Of a DNA stretch of 46,536 nt, positions 34,960 to 42,438 are shown one piece after another. The translations under genes and the position numbers were made by a program. How positions within the stretch are numbered: position 1 is the stretch's first letter; the number at the start of each line of letters is the position of its first letter. The notes beneath the pieces are model-generated. The model was not told where the DNA came from, ran no database searches, and was given only the letters and a program-made list of their open reading frames with translations. The DNA is from DATIXD01 sp035518875 (GTDB lineage: Bacteria; Pseudomonadota; Gammaproteobacteria; Methylococcales; Methylococcaceae). Where the stretch lies: positions 1-46,536 of the forward strand of contig DATIXD010000106.1 of NCBI GenBank assembly GCA_035518875.1, written 5' to 3'.

Positions 34960-37059
34960 ATGTCTGCCGCTGTCACCGCCAAAGATGCACAAGATCTGCG
35001 CAAGCTGATCCCTCTCAATATCCTGTCAGCCAGCCGCTTCGAAAGCCTTTGTTCGGAAGTCGGCATCGAGGAAGCAACGCGGGGTTCCCTGTTATTCAGC
35101 CAGGGCGACGCCAAGAATGAACTCGTATATGTCCTGAGCGGAACGGTTTCCTTGCAGGCAGGCGGCATGGAAATGGAAACCATAAGCGCCGGGACGGAGT
35201 CAGCGCGTTTCGCCCTCGCTCACCAGATACCGCGCAAGGTTTCCGCCGTTGCCAAGGATCGGGTCCGCTACATCCGGGTGGACCCGGCCTATGTCAATCA
35301 GCCCAACGAGAGTGCGGTGAGCGGCGTCGCCACTTACGAGGTGAGCGACATTCCGGAGGATTCCTATGGCGACTGGGTGACGACGCTCCTCAAATCGCCG
35401 ATTTTCCAGCGCCTGCCACCGGCCAATCTGCAAAACCTTCTAAGCATTCTGGAAGAAATCCCGGTGACAGTCGGTCAGGAGATCATCCGCCAGGACGAAC
35501 CGGGCGATTATTATTATGTGATCAAGCAGGGCCGTTGCGCCTTGACCCGGAAGCCTTCCAAGCATGCCCGGGAGATCAAGCTGGCGGAACTGAAGACGTG
35601 CGACACCTTCGGCGAGGACTCGCTGATTTCCGGTGAGCCCCGTAATGTCACCGTGACCATGCTGAGCGACGGCGTGTTGCTCAGGCTGAACAAGGAGGAT
35701 TTCCTCAGGCTGGTTAAGGAGCCCGTGATTGCCCATGTTAACATGGAGAACGCGCAGCGGATGATCGCTCAGGGCGGGGTATGGGTCGATGTTCGCACCC
35801 CGGACGCCTTCGACGAGGGGCATCTGCCCGGTGCTGTCAACATCCCATTCTTCAAGCTGCGCATGGAACTGAACAACCTGAATCGGCAGCACAAATATAT
35901 CCTGGTGTGCGAGACCGGGCGCGTCAGTGAATCCGCCGCCTTTCTGCTGATCCGCCATCTGTTCGACGCTTATGTGCTGAAGGGCGGCGTCAGCGCCGTG
36001 TTTCGGGACCAACTGGTCTTGGGCGCCGATTCCGGACCTTCCGGCGATGAGAACCCTGGGGGAGATTTTGCGGTGGAGGAGCGGGTCGAACCGCCTCAGG
36101 CAAGCGGCAGGCGAACCGATGCCGCACCGGAACTTGCATCCCGTGAAGAACAGCTGGTCCAAACGCATGTTGCCCGGGAGGCACTGGAAAAGGAAATCCG
36201 GACGCTGAAGACGGAATTGGCTGCTGCGCACGCCGAAATCTCCGATTTGCAAACGCAAGTCAAGGAACGTCAGGGGATCGAAGAGCAAGTGCGCGAGCAA
36301 TCGCTGGCGCTTACCGAGGAATTGGCGCGGCTCAAGGACGTTCAGGCTGATATGCTGACCGGGCAGGCATTCCAAACCATGGAGCGACGCTGTGCCGAGC
36401 TGGAGGCGGGACGGCAGGCGCTGGAATCCGATTTACAGACGGCCTTGGTCGACAAGGCGGAGCTGGAGCGTCAGTTGCAGGCTTTGCGGGCGGCGTCCGC
36501 TGTCGAGAAGCATTCGGCTAACAGTCGGGAGGCGCTGCAGAAAGAAATCCGAGGACTTGAAGAACTCAATTCGAGTAACGAGCAGGAGCGGCGGCTCGCC
36601 GAAGCGCGGATCCAGGAACTGGAACAACAGGTCGCGGAATTGAGCGCCGTTGTGCAGGAGTTCGTCGACCGCCAATCTCCTGTCGATGGCGATGAGTTGC
36701 AGTCCTTGAACGCCGAACTTGAAACCGTGCGCGCCCAGGCGGCCGGCGATGTGATGGCTGTTCAGGCCAAGCTGCGCGGAGCGGAGCAGGAAGTCGCCCG
36801 GTTAAGGAGTGCTTTGGAGTCGGCGCAAGAACAGTTATTGGGGCTGGAGACCGAACAGCAAGCGGGACTGAAAAGCGGTCGGCATCGCACCGGGTTTGGC
36901 AAGGCGCTGTTCGGCAAGCTCGTTTACTCGCTCCTGATGGCCGCCATCGGCGCCGCGCTGCTGATCGCAGTGACCGCCGGAACCGCGGCCGGGCGCGGAT
37001 TGACGCAAAAGCTGCTCGCTTCGTTCGGGCAGGAGGCACCTTCGTCCCCCGGTTCCTGA
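34960..37059 (+). CDS. Cyclic nucleotide-binding/rhodanese/coiled-coil membrane protein
   Basis: A 699-residue multidomain protein. Residues 15-110 resemble a cNMP-binding fold but lack the phosphate-binding cassette. Residues 148-255 are a better cNMP domain, with PGDYYYVIKQG and a cassette FGEDSLISGEPRNVT that keeps Gly-Glu and Arg. Residues 258-350 are a rhodanese domain with catalytic Cys317 in the loop CETGRV. About 390-640 is a long coiled coil, and a transmembrane helix lies at about 653-678 near the C-terminus, making it tail-anchored. It could sense a cyclic nucleotide at the membrane and handle sulfane sulfur. A Rieske-like gene follows closely. Domain calls are confident, the function is not. 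Confidence 0.88.
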   Translation: MSAAVTAKDAQDLRKLIPLNILSASRFESLCSEVGIEEATRGSLLFSQGDAKNELVYVLSGTVSLQAGGMEMETISAGTESARFALAHQIPRKVSAVAKDRVRYIRVDPAYVNQPNESAVSGVATYEVSDIPEDSYGDWVTTLLKSPIFQRLPPANLQNLLSILEEIPVTVGQEIIRQDEPGDYYYVIKQGRCALTRKPSKHAREIKLAELKTCDTFGEDSLISGEPRNVTVTMLSDGVLLRLNKEDFLRLVKEPVIAHVNMENAQRMIAQGGVWVDVRTPDAFDEGHLPGAVNIPFFKLRMELNNLNRQHKYILVCETGRVSESAAFLLIRHLFDAYVLKGGVSAVFRDQLVLGADSGPSGDENPGGDFAVEERVEPPQASGRRTDAAPELASREEQLVQTHVAREALEKEIRTLKTELAAAHAEISDLQTQVKERQGIEEQVREQSLALTEELARLKDVQADMLTGQAFQTMERRCAELEAGRQALESDLQTALVDKAELERQLQALRAASAVEKHSANSREALQKEIRGLEELNSSNEQERRLAEARIQELEQQVAELSAVVQEFVDRQSPVDGDELQSLNAELETVRAQAAGDVMAVQAKLRGAEQEVARLRSALESAQEQLLGLETEQQAGLKSGRHRTGFGKALFGKLVYSLLMAAIGAALLIAVTAGTAAGRGLTQKLLASFGQEAPSSPGS

Positions 37060-37095
37060 TGCTTCTTCCTGAGCATCTCCCAAACGACTGGATTC

Positions 37096-37476
37096 ATGCC
37101 CGCAAAAAAACAAGCTTTGCCGGTTTGCGCGTTGGAGAGCCTGTGCGACGGCGATTGCCGCGAGTTCACGTACCGCGCGAATGGCGAAATGATCGGAGGT
37201 TTCTTGGTCTATTCCTCAGGCATGGCGCATACCCACCGAAATGCCTGTCCAGACCTGGGCATCACACTGAATTGGCAGCCCGACCCATTCTTGGACACCC
37301 GGGCTCGAGATATTCAGTGCGCCCGGCAGGGGGCCTCGTTCAGAATCGGTGACGGAGAGCGCGTGTTCGGGCCTTGTCTTGGGCAAGACTTGGAAAAAGT
37401 CCCGGTTCGCGTGGTCGGCGGGGTCGTCTGGGCCGAAACTGAATCGCTCGACGCCCCGGGAAGCTCCGGCGGATGA
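37096..37476 (+). CDS. Rieske-like protein lacking both histidine ligands
   Basis: A 126-residue protein with the fold pattern of the small Rieske family whose members read roughly NxCPHLGxxLNWxPxxF and CxxHGAxFxxxxGxCxxGPC. Here the first box is C51-P-D53 and the second C75-A-R-Q78, so both cluster-binding histidines are replaced (His to Asp, His to Gln) while both cysteines remain. The LNWQPDPFLD, GASF and FGPCLGQDL framework is intact. It may not bind a normal 2Fe-2S Rieske cluster. The start ATG at 37096 is 37 bases after the cNMP-rhodanese gene, suggesting a two-gene unit. Its end overlaps a hairpin shared with rpmG. Confidence 0.8.
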   Translation: MPAKKQALPVCALESLCDGDCREFTYRANGEMIGGFLVYSSGMAHTHRNACPDLGITLNWQPDPFLDTRARDIQCARQGASFRIGDGERVFGPCLGQDLEKVPVRVVGGVVWAETESLDAPGSSGG

Positions 37477-37496
37477 GGTAGCCGCGGAGCCTTCCC
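37458..37496. terminator. Bulged hairpin between the Rieske-like gene and rpmG
   Basis: GGGAAG-CTCCG-CGG pairs with CCG-CGGAG-CTTCCC in a stem of about 14 base pairs with two single-base bulges and a nine-base loop. It overlaps the stop of the Rieske-like gene and lies just past the rpmG stop on the minus strand. It could end both convergent transcripts, although there is no T-run. Confidence 0.4.
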
Positions 37497-37507
37497 GCAA
37501 GACTGGC

Positions 37508-37663
37508 TTATTTGATCTTGCCTTCCTTATACATCACATGCTTGCGGACGACGGGATCGAATTTCTTGATCTCCATCTTTTCCGGCATGGTGCGTTTGTT
37601 TTTGGTGGTCGTGTAGAAATGACCGGTGCCGGCGCTGGAAATGAGTTTGATTTTATCGCGCAT
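37508..37663 (-). CDS. rpmG: 50S ribosomal protein L33
   Basis: A 51-residue protein reading MRDKIKLISSAGTGHFYTTT at the start and ending VRKHVMYKEGKIK, the pattern of bacterial L33. It is the zinc-free form: no CxxC pairs are present. L33 sits near the tRNA exit site of the large subunit. It is too short for many gene callers' default limits. It follows rpmB by 12 bases in the usual rpmB-rpmG order. Confidence 0.96.
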   Translation of the reverse strand: MRDKIKLISSAGTGHFYTTTKNKRTMPEKMEIKKFDPVVRKHVMYKEGKIK

Positions 37664-37675
37664 GGTCTTGGCCCC

Positions 37676-37912
37676 TTAAACTTTTTCCCCGCGTTTACGA
37701 ATGTCGGCAAGCACGGCGTCGATGCCGTTCTTGTCGATGATCCGCATACCCTGGCTGGAAATGCGCAGGCGTACCCAGCGGTTCTCGCTCTCGATCCAGA
37801 AACGGTGCTCGTGCAGGTTCGGATTGAAGATTCTCTTGGTTTTGTTGTTAGCGTGCGAAACGTTATGGCCTACAATACGTCGCTTGCCCGTTACCTGGCA
37901 TACTTTTGACAT
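37676..37912 (-). CDS. rpmB: 50S ribosomal protein L28
   Basis: A 78-residue L28: MSKVCQVTGKRRIVGHNVSH at the N-terminus, then NNKTKRIFNPNLHEHRFW and a C-terminal GIDAVLADIRKRGEKV. The length equals that of E. coli L28. A single Cys5 is present, so it is the zinc-free type. It is the first gene of the rpmBG operon, with a recognisable promoter about 45-75 bases upstream. The ATG at 37912 has AGAGG upstream. Confidence 0.97.
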   Translation of the reverse strand: MSKVCQVTGKRRIVGHNVSHANNKTKRIFNPNLHEHRFWIESENRWVRLRISSQGMRIIDKNGIDAVLADIRKRGEKV

Positions 37913-37955
37913 GGTTAACCTCTGATCGCTTAGCTGGATTCATCGAAAATTAGGC

Positions 37956-37985
37956 TTTATAAATGATATTTAGCTTTACAGTCAA
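37956..37985 (-). promoter_or_regulatory. Sigma70-like promoter of rpmB-rpmG
   Basis: Read on the minus strand, TTGACT (37980-37985) is separated by 18 bases from TATAAA (37956-37961), both close to the sigma70 consensus. The start of transcription would be near 37949, giving a leader of about 35 bases before the rpmB ATG. It is the best -35/-10 pair noted in the window. Confidence 0.6.
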
Positions 37986-38024
37986 GCAACCGTTGACCTA
38001 GCCTCACCCATGGGGAAGAAAAGC

Positions 38025-38975
38025 ATGAGTTTGAAACTCGGGGTCGTCATGGATCCCATAGCAAGCATCAAGATCGACAAGGACACCAGCTTTGCCATGT
38101 TGCTGGAAGCGAAGGCGCGTGGCTGGGAGCTTTTCTACATGGAGATGAACGACCTTTATCTGCGCGATGGCAGAACTTTTGCCCGCATGCGGCGTCTTCA
38201 GGTGGAACGAGACGAGTTGCACTGGTTCGAGTTCCTGGGCGAACAGGACGCGCCTCTGGATCTCTTGGATGCCGTCTTGATGCGCAAGGATCCGCCGTTC
38301 GATCAGGAATACATTTATGCAACCTACTTGCTGGAATGCGCCGAAAGCCGGGGGTTGTACGTCGTCAACAAGCCGCGTTCCCTGCGTGACGCCAACGAAA
38401 AATTGTTCACCGCCTGGTTTTCGCACTGCTGCGCGCCGACCCTGGTGGCACGTGAACCTGCCCGCTTCCGGGAATTCTTGCGGGAACAGGGCGAGATCAT
38501 TCTGAAACCCTTGGACGGCATGGGCGGGGCGTCGATTTTCCATGTCCGCGAACGCGATCCCAATTTGAGCGTCATCCTCGAGACGATGACCCAGCACAAA
38601 CGGCGTTTCGTGATGGCGCAGCGCTATTTGCCACAGATCGCGGACGGCGACAAGCGCATCCTGGTGGTGAACGGGGAGGCCGTGCCTTATGCCCTGGCCC
38701 GCATCCCCGCACTGGGCGAAAGTCGGGGTAATCTGGCGGCGGGCGGACGCGCCGAGGGGCGCGAATTGACGGCCCGGGATCGCTGGATCGTCGAGCAGGT
38801 GGGGCCGACGCTGCGGGAAAAGGGGCTGGTGTTTGTCGGCCTGGACGTGATCGGCGATTATCTGACCGAGGTGAACGTGACCAGTCCCACCTGCGTGCAG
38901 GAACTGGACAAGGTATTCGACCTGAATATCAGTGCCTTGTTGTTCAATCACATCGAATCCGTGGTGCGGCCTTGA
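38025..38975 (+). CDS. gshB: Glutathione synthetase
   Basis: A 316-residue ATP-grasp enzyme identical in length to E. coli GshB. Landmarks are LGVVMDPIASIKIDKDTSFAML at the N-terminus, MRKDPPFDQEYIYATYLLE (substrate binding), ILKPLDGMGGASIF (the ATP-binding flexible loop region) and EVNVTSPTCVQEL near the end. It joins gamma-glutamylcysteine and glycine using ATP. I prefer the ATG at 38025, with GGGGAAG upstream, over the ATG at 38010 because it matches the family start. gshA is not adjacent. It overlaps the next gene by four bases if that gene uses TTG. Confidence 0.97.
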   Translation: MSLKLGVVMDPIASIKIDKDTSFAMLLEAKARGWELFYMEMNDLYLRDGRTFARMRRLQVERDELHWFEFLGEQDAPLDLLDAVLMRKDPPFDQEYIYATYLLECAESRGLYVVNKPRSLRDANEKLFTAWFSHCCAPTLVAREPARFREFLREQGEIILKPLDGMGGASIFHVRERDPNLSVILETMTQHKRRFVMAQRYLPQIADGDKRILVVNGEAVPYALARIPALGESRGNLAAGGRAEGRELTARDRWIVEQVGPTLREKGLVFVGLDVIGDYLTEVNVTSPTCVQELDKVFDLNISALLFNHIESVVRP

Positions 38976-39847
38976 CCGCGGTTCTCAAGACGATGGGCGG
39001 CGACTGGAATAATTCCGATCGATTTCTGGTGATGTTGGTGCTCGCCGGCATCCTGCACGCGATGCTGATCCTGGGGGTCGGCTTCGACCTGCCTGAGCCT
39101 GAAAGGATCAGGAAGTCGCTGGAAATCGTGTTGGTCAGAAATCCTTCGCGGCAGGCGCCAGACAAGGCGGATTATCTCGCCCAGGAAAATCAGTTCGGCA
39201 GCGGCAGTGCTGAGGAAAAGGCGATTCCCAAGACGGAGTTGACGCCACAACAGGGCGAGGGTCAGCAAATACAGAGCGTTCCGAATCCCGCCCGCGTGCC
39301 GGAGGTCAAGCACAAGCCGCTGTTGAAGCAGGCGAAGTCGGAAAAAAAGGTGGTTCAGGACGTCGGTACGGAAGAGCATTCCGAGGAGGAACGCCCCAGA
39401 ATCAACGCCGACGCGCTAACTCAGCAGATCGCCGAAATCAGCGCGGAATACAATAAAAAGCGCGAGGAGGATGCCGCACGTGGTCCGAAGTTCGTTTACG
39501 TCAACGCCGTGAACGCCCACCGATACCATGCGGCCAATTATCTTCATGAAATGGAAAGCAAAATACTGAATATCGGCAATCTTCATTATCCCGACGAGGC
39601 GCGCCGACATAACCTCACCGGTAGAGCGCACCTTAGGATTGCGGTCAAGTCGGATGGAAGCTTGTACAGCGTCATAATCCTCCACTCCTCGGGGGAGGTC
39701 GTACTCGACGATGCGGCAGTCCGATTCGTCAAACAGTCGGCGCCGTTCGGAGCATTTCCGGAAGAAGTCAGGCACGAGGCCGATGTGCTGGTCAATGAGC
39801 GCATCTTTTTCTTTGACAACGGCATGGCCCTGGAATCCGGCCATTAG
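38972..39847 (+). CDS. TonB family energy transducer
   Basis: A 291-residue protein with an N-terminal transmembrane helix (FLVMLVLAGILHAMLILGVGF), a charged Lys/Glu/Gln linker and a C-terminal TonB domain (YPDEARRHNLTGRAHLRIAVKSDGSLYSV... VRFVKQSAPFGAFPEEV). It would carry proton-motive-force energy from an ExbB-ExbD complex to outer-membrane receptors. No exbBD or receptor is nearby; in many gammaproteobacteria a tonB paralogue lies between gshB and yqgE, as here. The linker is poor in proline compared with classic TonB. Start options are TTG 38972, overlapping the gshB stop (TTGA), and ATG 38993. Confidence 0.88.
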   Translation: MTAVLKTMGGDWNNSDRFLVMLVLAGILHAMLILGVGFDLPEPERIRKSLEIVLVRNPSRQAPDKADYLAQENQFGSGSAEEKAIPKTELTPQQGEGQQIQSVPNPARVPEVKHKPLLKQAKSEKKVVQDVGTEEHSEEERPRINADALTQQIAEISAEYNKKREEDAARGPKFVYVNAVNAHRYHAANYLHEMESKILNIGNLHYPDEARRHNLTGRAHLRIAVKSDGSLYSVIILHSSGEVVLDDAAVRFVKQSAPFGAFPEEVRHEADVLVNERIFFFDNGMALESGH

Positions 39848-39894
39848 TCGATGCGACTTGCAGGGCGCGCATTCTGCACAGATACTATTTTCCC

Positions 39895-40461
39895 ATGACT
39901 GACCAACCCGATAGTCTCATCAACCATTTTCTCATCGCCATGCCCGGCTTGGCAGATCCCTTTTTCGCCAAAACCGTCACCTATCTATGTCAGCATAGCG
40001 CCGAGGGCGCTTTGGGCATCATCGTGAACCGGCCTTCCGACTTGACGCTCAAGGACATCATGCAGCAGATGAATATCGAAATTGGCCAGCAGGAACTGGG
40101 CAAGATGCCCATCTATTTCGGCGGGCCGGTCCAGCCCGATCGCGGATTCGTCCTGCACGAGCCGCTGGGTCATTGGGGGTCCACCCTCCAGGTTTCCGAC
40201 TCCATCGCACTCACCACGTCCAGAGACATTCTGGAAGCCATCAGCGTTGGCGAAGGGCCGCAAAAAGTGTTAGTGGCCTTGGGTTACGCGGGCTGGGGGC
40301 AGGGCCAGTTAGAGCGCGAAATGGCGGAGAACGCCTGGCTCAACGCGCCCGCAGACCAGTCGATCATTTTCGATCATCCCTCGTCACAGCGCTGGAAAGC
40401 GGCCGCCGAATTGATGGGCGTGGACATCTCTCTGCTGACGTCCCAGGCTGGACATGGGTGA
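39895..40461 (+). CDS. yqgE: YqgE/AlgH family protein (UPF0301)
   Basis: A 188-residue UPF0301 protein: LINHFLIAMPGLADPFFAKTVTYLCQH, GALGIIVNRPSDLTL, YFGGPVQPDRGFVLH and VALGYAGWGQGQLEREMAENAWL are all family signatures. AlgH was linked to alginate expression in Pseudomonas, but its molecular function is unsettled. It lies directly before ruvX, which it overlaps by eight bases, an arrangement conserved across gammaproteobacteria. The start is ATG 39895. Confidence 0.95.
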   Translation: MTDQPDSLINHFLIAMPGLADPFFAKTVTYLCQHSAEGALGIIVNRPSDLTLKDIMQQMNIEIGQQELGKMPIYFGGPVQPDRGFVLHEPLGHWGSTLQVSDSIALTTSRDILEAISVGEGPQKVLVALGYAGWGQGQLEREMAENAWLNAPADQSIIFDHPSSQRWKAAAELMGVDISLLTSQAGHG

Positions 40462-40939
40462 GCCGCTCGTGCTCGGCCAGCCGCTCAAAACGTCTTCCAG
40501 GGATGAGACCTTCCTGGGTTTTGACTACGGTGACAAGAACATTGGCGTCGCCGTCGGCCAGCGGGTGACCTGCACCGCCACGGGACTGGAAACGATCCGC
40601 GTGTCCAGCAACGAAGCCAAATGGGCTGCCATTAGCCGCCTGGTGCAAACCTGGCGGCCCACCGCTTTCGTCGTCGGCTTGTCCTACCAGCTGGATGGCA
40701 GCGAGAATCCGATCACTCGCCCCATCCTGCGCTTTTGCCGGCAGCTCGAGGGGCGCTATCAACTACCCGTATACACGATCGACGAGATGCTCTCGACGGT
40801 CGAGTCGAAGAACGTATTCTATGAACATCGTTCCAGGCGTTCTACCGGTTTCGGCGAGGTCAAGGACATCATCGCGGCGCAATTGATCCTGCAGAGCTGG
40901 CTTCGCCACATCGAGCAACAGGACCAGCACCATGGGTGA
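40454..40939 (+). CDS. ruvX: Putative pre-16S rRNA nuclease / Holliday junction resolvase-like RuvX (YqgF)
   Basis: A 161-residue RNase H-fold protein. FLGFDYGDKNIGVAVG provides the first catalytic Asp, FVVGLSYQLDGSEN the middle region with the family GLP-like loop, and VYTIDEMLSTVES the later acidic residues; VKDIIAAQLILQSWL closes the fold. It is involved in 16S rRNA 5'-end maturation. The start overlaps yqgE by eight bases, and the stop overlaps pyrR by eight, so the three are translationally linked. Confidence 0.94.
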   Translation: MGEPLVLGQPLKTSSRDETFLGFDYGDKNIGVAVGQRVTCTATGLETIRVSSNEAKWAAISRLVQTWRPTAFVVGLSYQLDGSENPITRPILRFCRQLEGRYQLPVYTIDEMLSTVESKNVFYEHRSRRSTGFGEVKDIIAAQLILQSWLRHIEQQDQHHG

Positions 40940-41438
40940 GCCCGATTTGAGCATGGCGGCGCTGCTTGACAACTTGGAAGCGGCGCTGCGCGCCGAGATC
41001 GCCCGGCGCGAGCTGAGCGACCCGGCGATGATCGGCATCCACACCGGCGGCGCTTGGATTGCCCAGCGGCTGCATACCCGCCTAGGTTTGCGTGATCCTC
41101 TGGGTTTGTTGAACATCTCGTTTTACCGCGACGACTTTTCGCAGATCGGCATGCACCCGCAGGTGAAACCCAGCAGTTTGCCGTTCCGCGTCGAGGGACG
41201 GAACATCATCCTGATCGACGATGTCCTGTATACCGGCCGGACGATTCGGGCGGCCCTGAACGAGATCTTCGACTATGGCAGGCCGGCCCAGGTCGTCTTG
41301 GGCGTGCTGATCGAGCGCAATGGCCGGCAGATACCGATCCAAGCCGATTGCATCGGCGCCAGGGTCGAACTCACGGCCGATCAGCGAATCAAATTGGCCG
41401 GCCCGGAGCCGCTGGAGTTAAACATTCAGTCCGTGTGA
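40932..41438 (+). CDS. pyrR: PyrR bifunctional protein (pyr regulator/uracil phosphoribosyltransferase)
   Basis: A 168-residue PRTase-fold protein. The PRPP-binding motif is IILIDDVLYTGRTIRAAL, and IGIHTGGAWIAQRLH and LNISFYRDDFSQIG are typical of PyrR. In Firmicutes PyrR binds pyr mRNA to attenuate transcription; in gammaproteobacteria it lies ahead of pyrB-pyrC' and may modulate the operon, but RNA binding is less well shown. The gene is five bases before pyrB. Confidence 0.94.
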   Translation: MGEPDLSMAALLDNLEAALRAEIARRELSDPAMIGIHTGGAWIAQRLHTRLGLRDPLGLLNISFYRDDFSQIGMHPQVKPSSLPFRVEGRNIILIDDVLYTGRTIRAALNEIFDYGRPAQVVLGVLIERNGRQIPIQADCIGARVELTADQRIKLAGPEPLELNIQSV

Positions 41439-41442
41439 GCGC

Positions 41443-42438
41443 ATGACGGCAATCCCCCCGACCGACGACTTACAATTCGACGCCGCCGGGCGTTTGCGTC
41501 ATTTTCTGTCCATCGAAGGACTGGGTCGGGCGCTGCTCGTGCGTATCATGGATACCGCCGAGTCGTTCACCAGTGTGACCGAACAGCAGGTCAAGAAAGT
41601 GCCCTTGCTGAGGGGGAAGACCATCGTCAACCTTTTCTTCGAGAACAGCACCCGCACCCGTACCACCTTCGAGCTGGCGGCCAAGCGCTTGTCCGCCGAT
41701 GTGCTCACGATCAATATTGCGACCTCGGCGACCTCCAAGGGCGAAAGCTTGCTGGATACCATTCGCAACCTGGAGGCCATGCACGTCGACATGTTCGTCG
41801 TGCGTCACGCGGAAAGCGGCGCCGCCCATTTCATCGCCCGGCATGTGGCGCCGCATGTCAGCGTCATCAATGGCGGCGACGGCCGGCACGCCCATCCTAC
41901 CCAGGCCATGCTGGACATGTTCACCATCCGGCGCATGAAGGGCGAGTTCGGGCCTCTGCGGGTGGCTATCGTGGGCGACATACTGCATTCCAGGGTTGCG
42001 CGCTCGGAGATTCACGCCCTGAACACCCTGGGCGTGGCCGAGGTGCGGGTAATCGCACCGCGAACCTTGCTGCCGGCTTGCGTCGAATCTCTGGGGGTCA
42101 GGGCTTTTCATGAAATGGAACAGGGACTGGCGGATGTGGATGTCATCATCATGCTGCGCTTGCAGAAAGAACGCATGAGCGGCGCGTTTCTCCCCAGCGA
42201 GCACGAATATTTCGATCGTTTCGGCCTGACCGAGAAGCGGCTGGAGAAGGCCAAACCCGATGTGATCGTCATGCATCCAGGTCCGATTAACCGGGGCATC
42301 GAGATCGATTCCCGCGTGGCGGACGGGCCGCATTCCGTGATCCTGCAGCAGGTCAGTCACGGCATCGCCGTGCGCATGGCGATCCTGTCGATGGCCATGC
42401 GCAGCGGCGAACAGGTCACCTCAAGGGGCGGGACGTGA
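41443..42438 (+). CDS. pyrB: Aspartate carbamoyltransferase catalytic subunit
   Basis: A 331-residue ATCase of the larger Pseudomonas-like class. The carbamoyl-phosphate loop is FFENSTRTRTTFELA (S69-T-R-T-R), followed by SATSKGESLLDTI (the mobile 80s loop), GGDGRHAHPTQAMLD, and the aspartate-binding MLRLQKERM and HPGPINRG. It forms carbamoyl aspartate in pyrimidine synthesis. In this class a dead dihydroorotase homologue (PyrC') is needed to assemble the holoenzyme, and that gene follows directly, overlapping by four bases. There is no pyrI. Confidence 0.97.
   Translation: MTAIPPTDDLQFDAAGRLRHFLSIEGLGRALLVRIMDTAESFTSVTEQQVKKVPLLRGKTIVNLFFENSTRTRTTFELAAKRLSADVLTINIATSATSKGESLLDTIRNLEAMHVDMFVVRHAESGAAHFIARHVAPHVSVINGGDGRHAHPTQAMLDMFTIRRMKGEFGPLRVAIVGDILHSRVARSEIHALNTLGVAEVRVIAPRTLLPACVESLGVRAFHEMEQGLADVDVIIMLRLQKERMSGAFLPSEHEYFDRFGLTEKRLEKAKPDVIVMHPGPINRGIEIDSRVADGPHSVILQQVSHGIAVRMAILSMAMRSGEQVTSRGGT

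Noticed and set aside
35440..36375. 311-codon minus-strand frame opposite the cNMP-rhodanese gene
   Set aside because: The plus-strand protein has well-defined domains, whereas the antisense frame has none.
38004..38951. 315-codon minus-strand frame opposite gshB
   Set aside because: GshB has family length and ATP-grasp motifs; the opposite frame has no recognisable domain.
41470..42360. 296-codon minus-strand frame opposite pyrB
   Set aside because: PyrB is unambiguous by its active-site motifs; the antisense product is His/Gln/Gly-rich noise.
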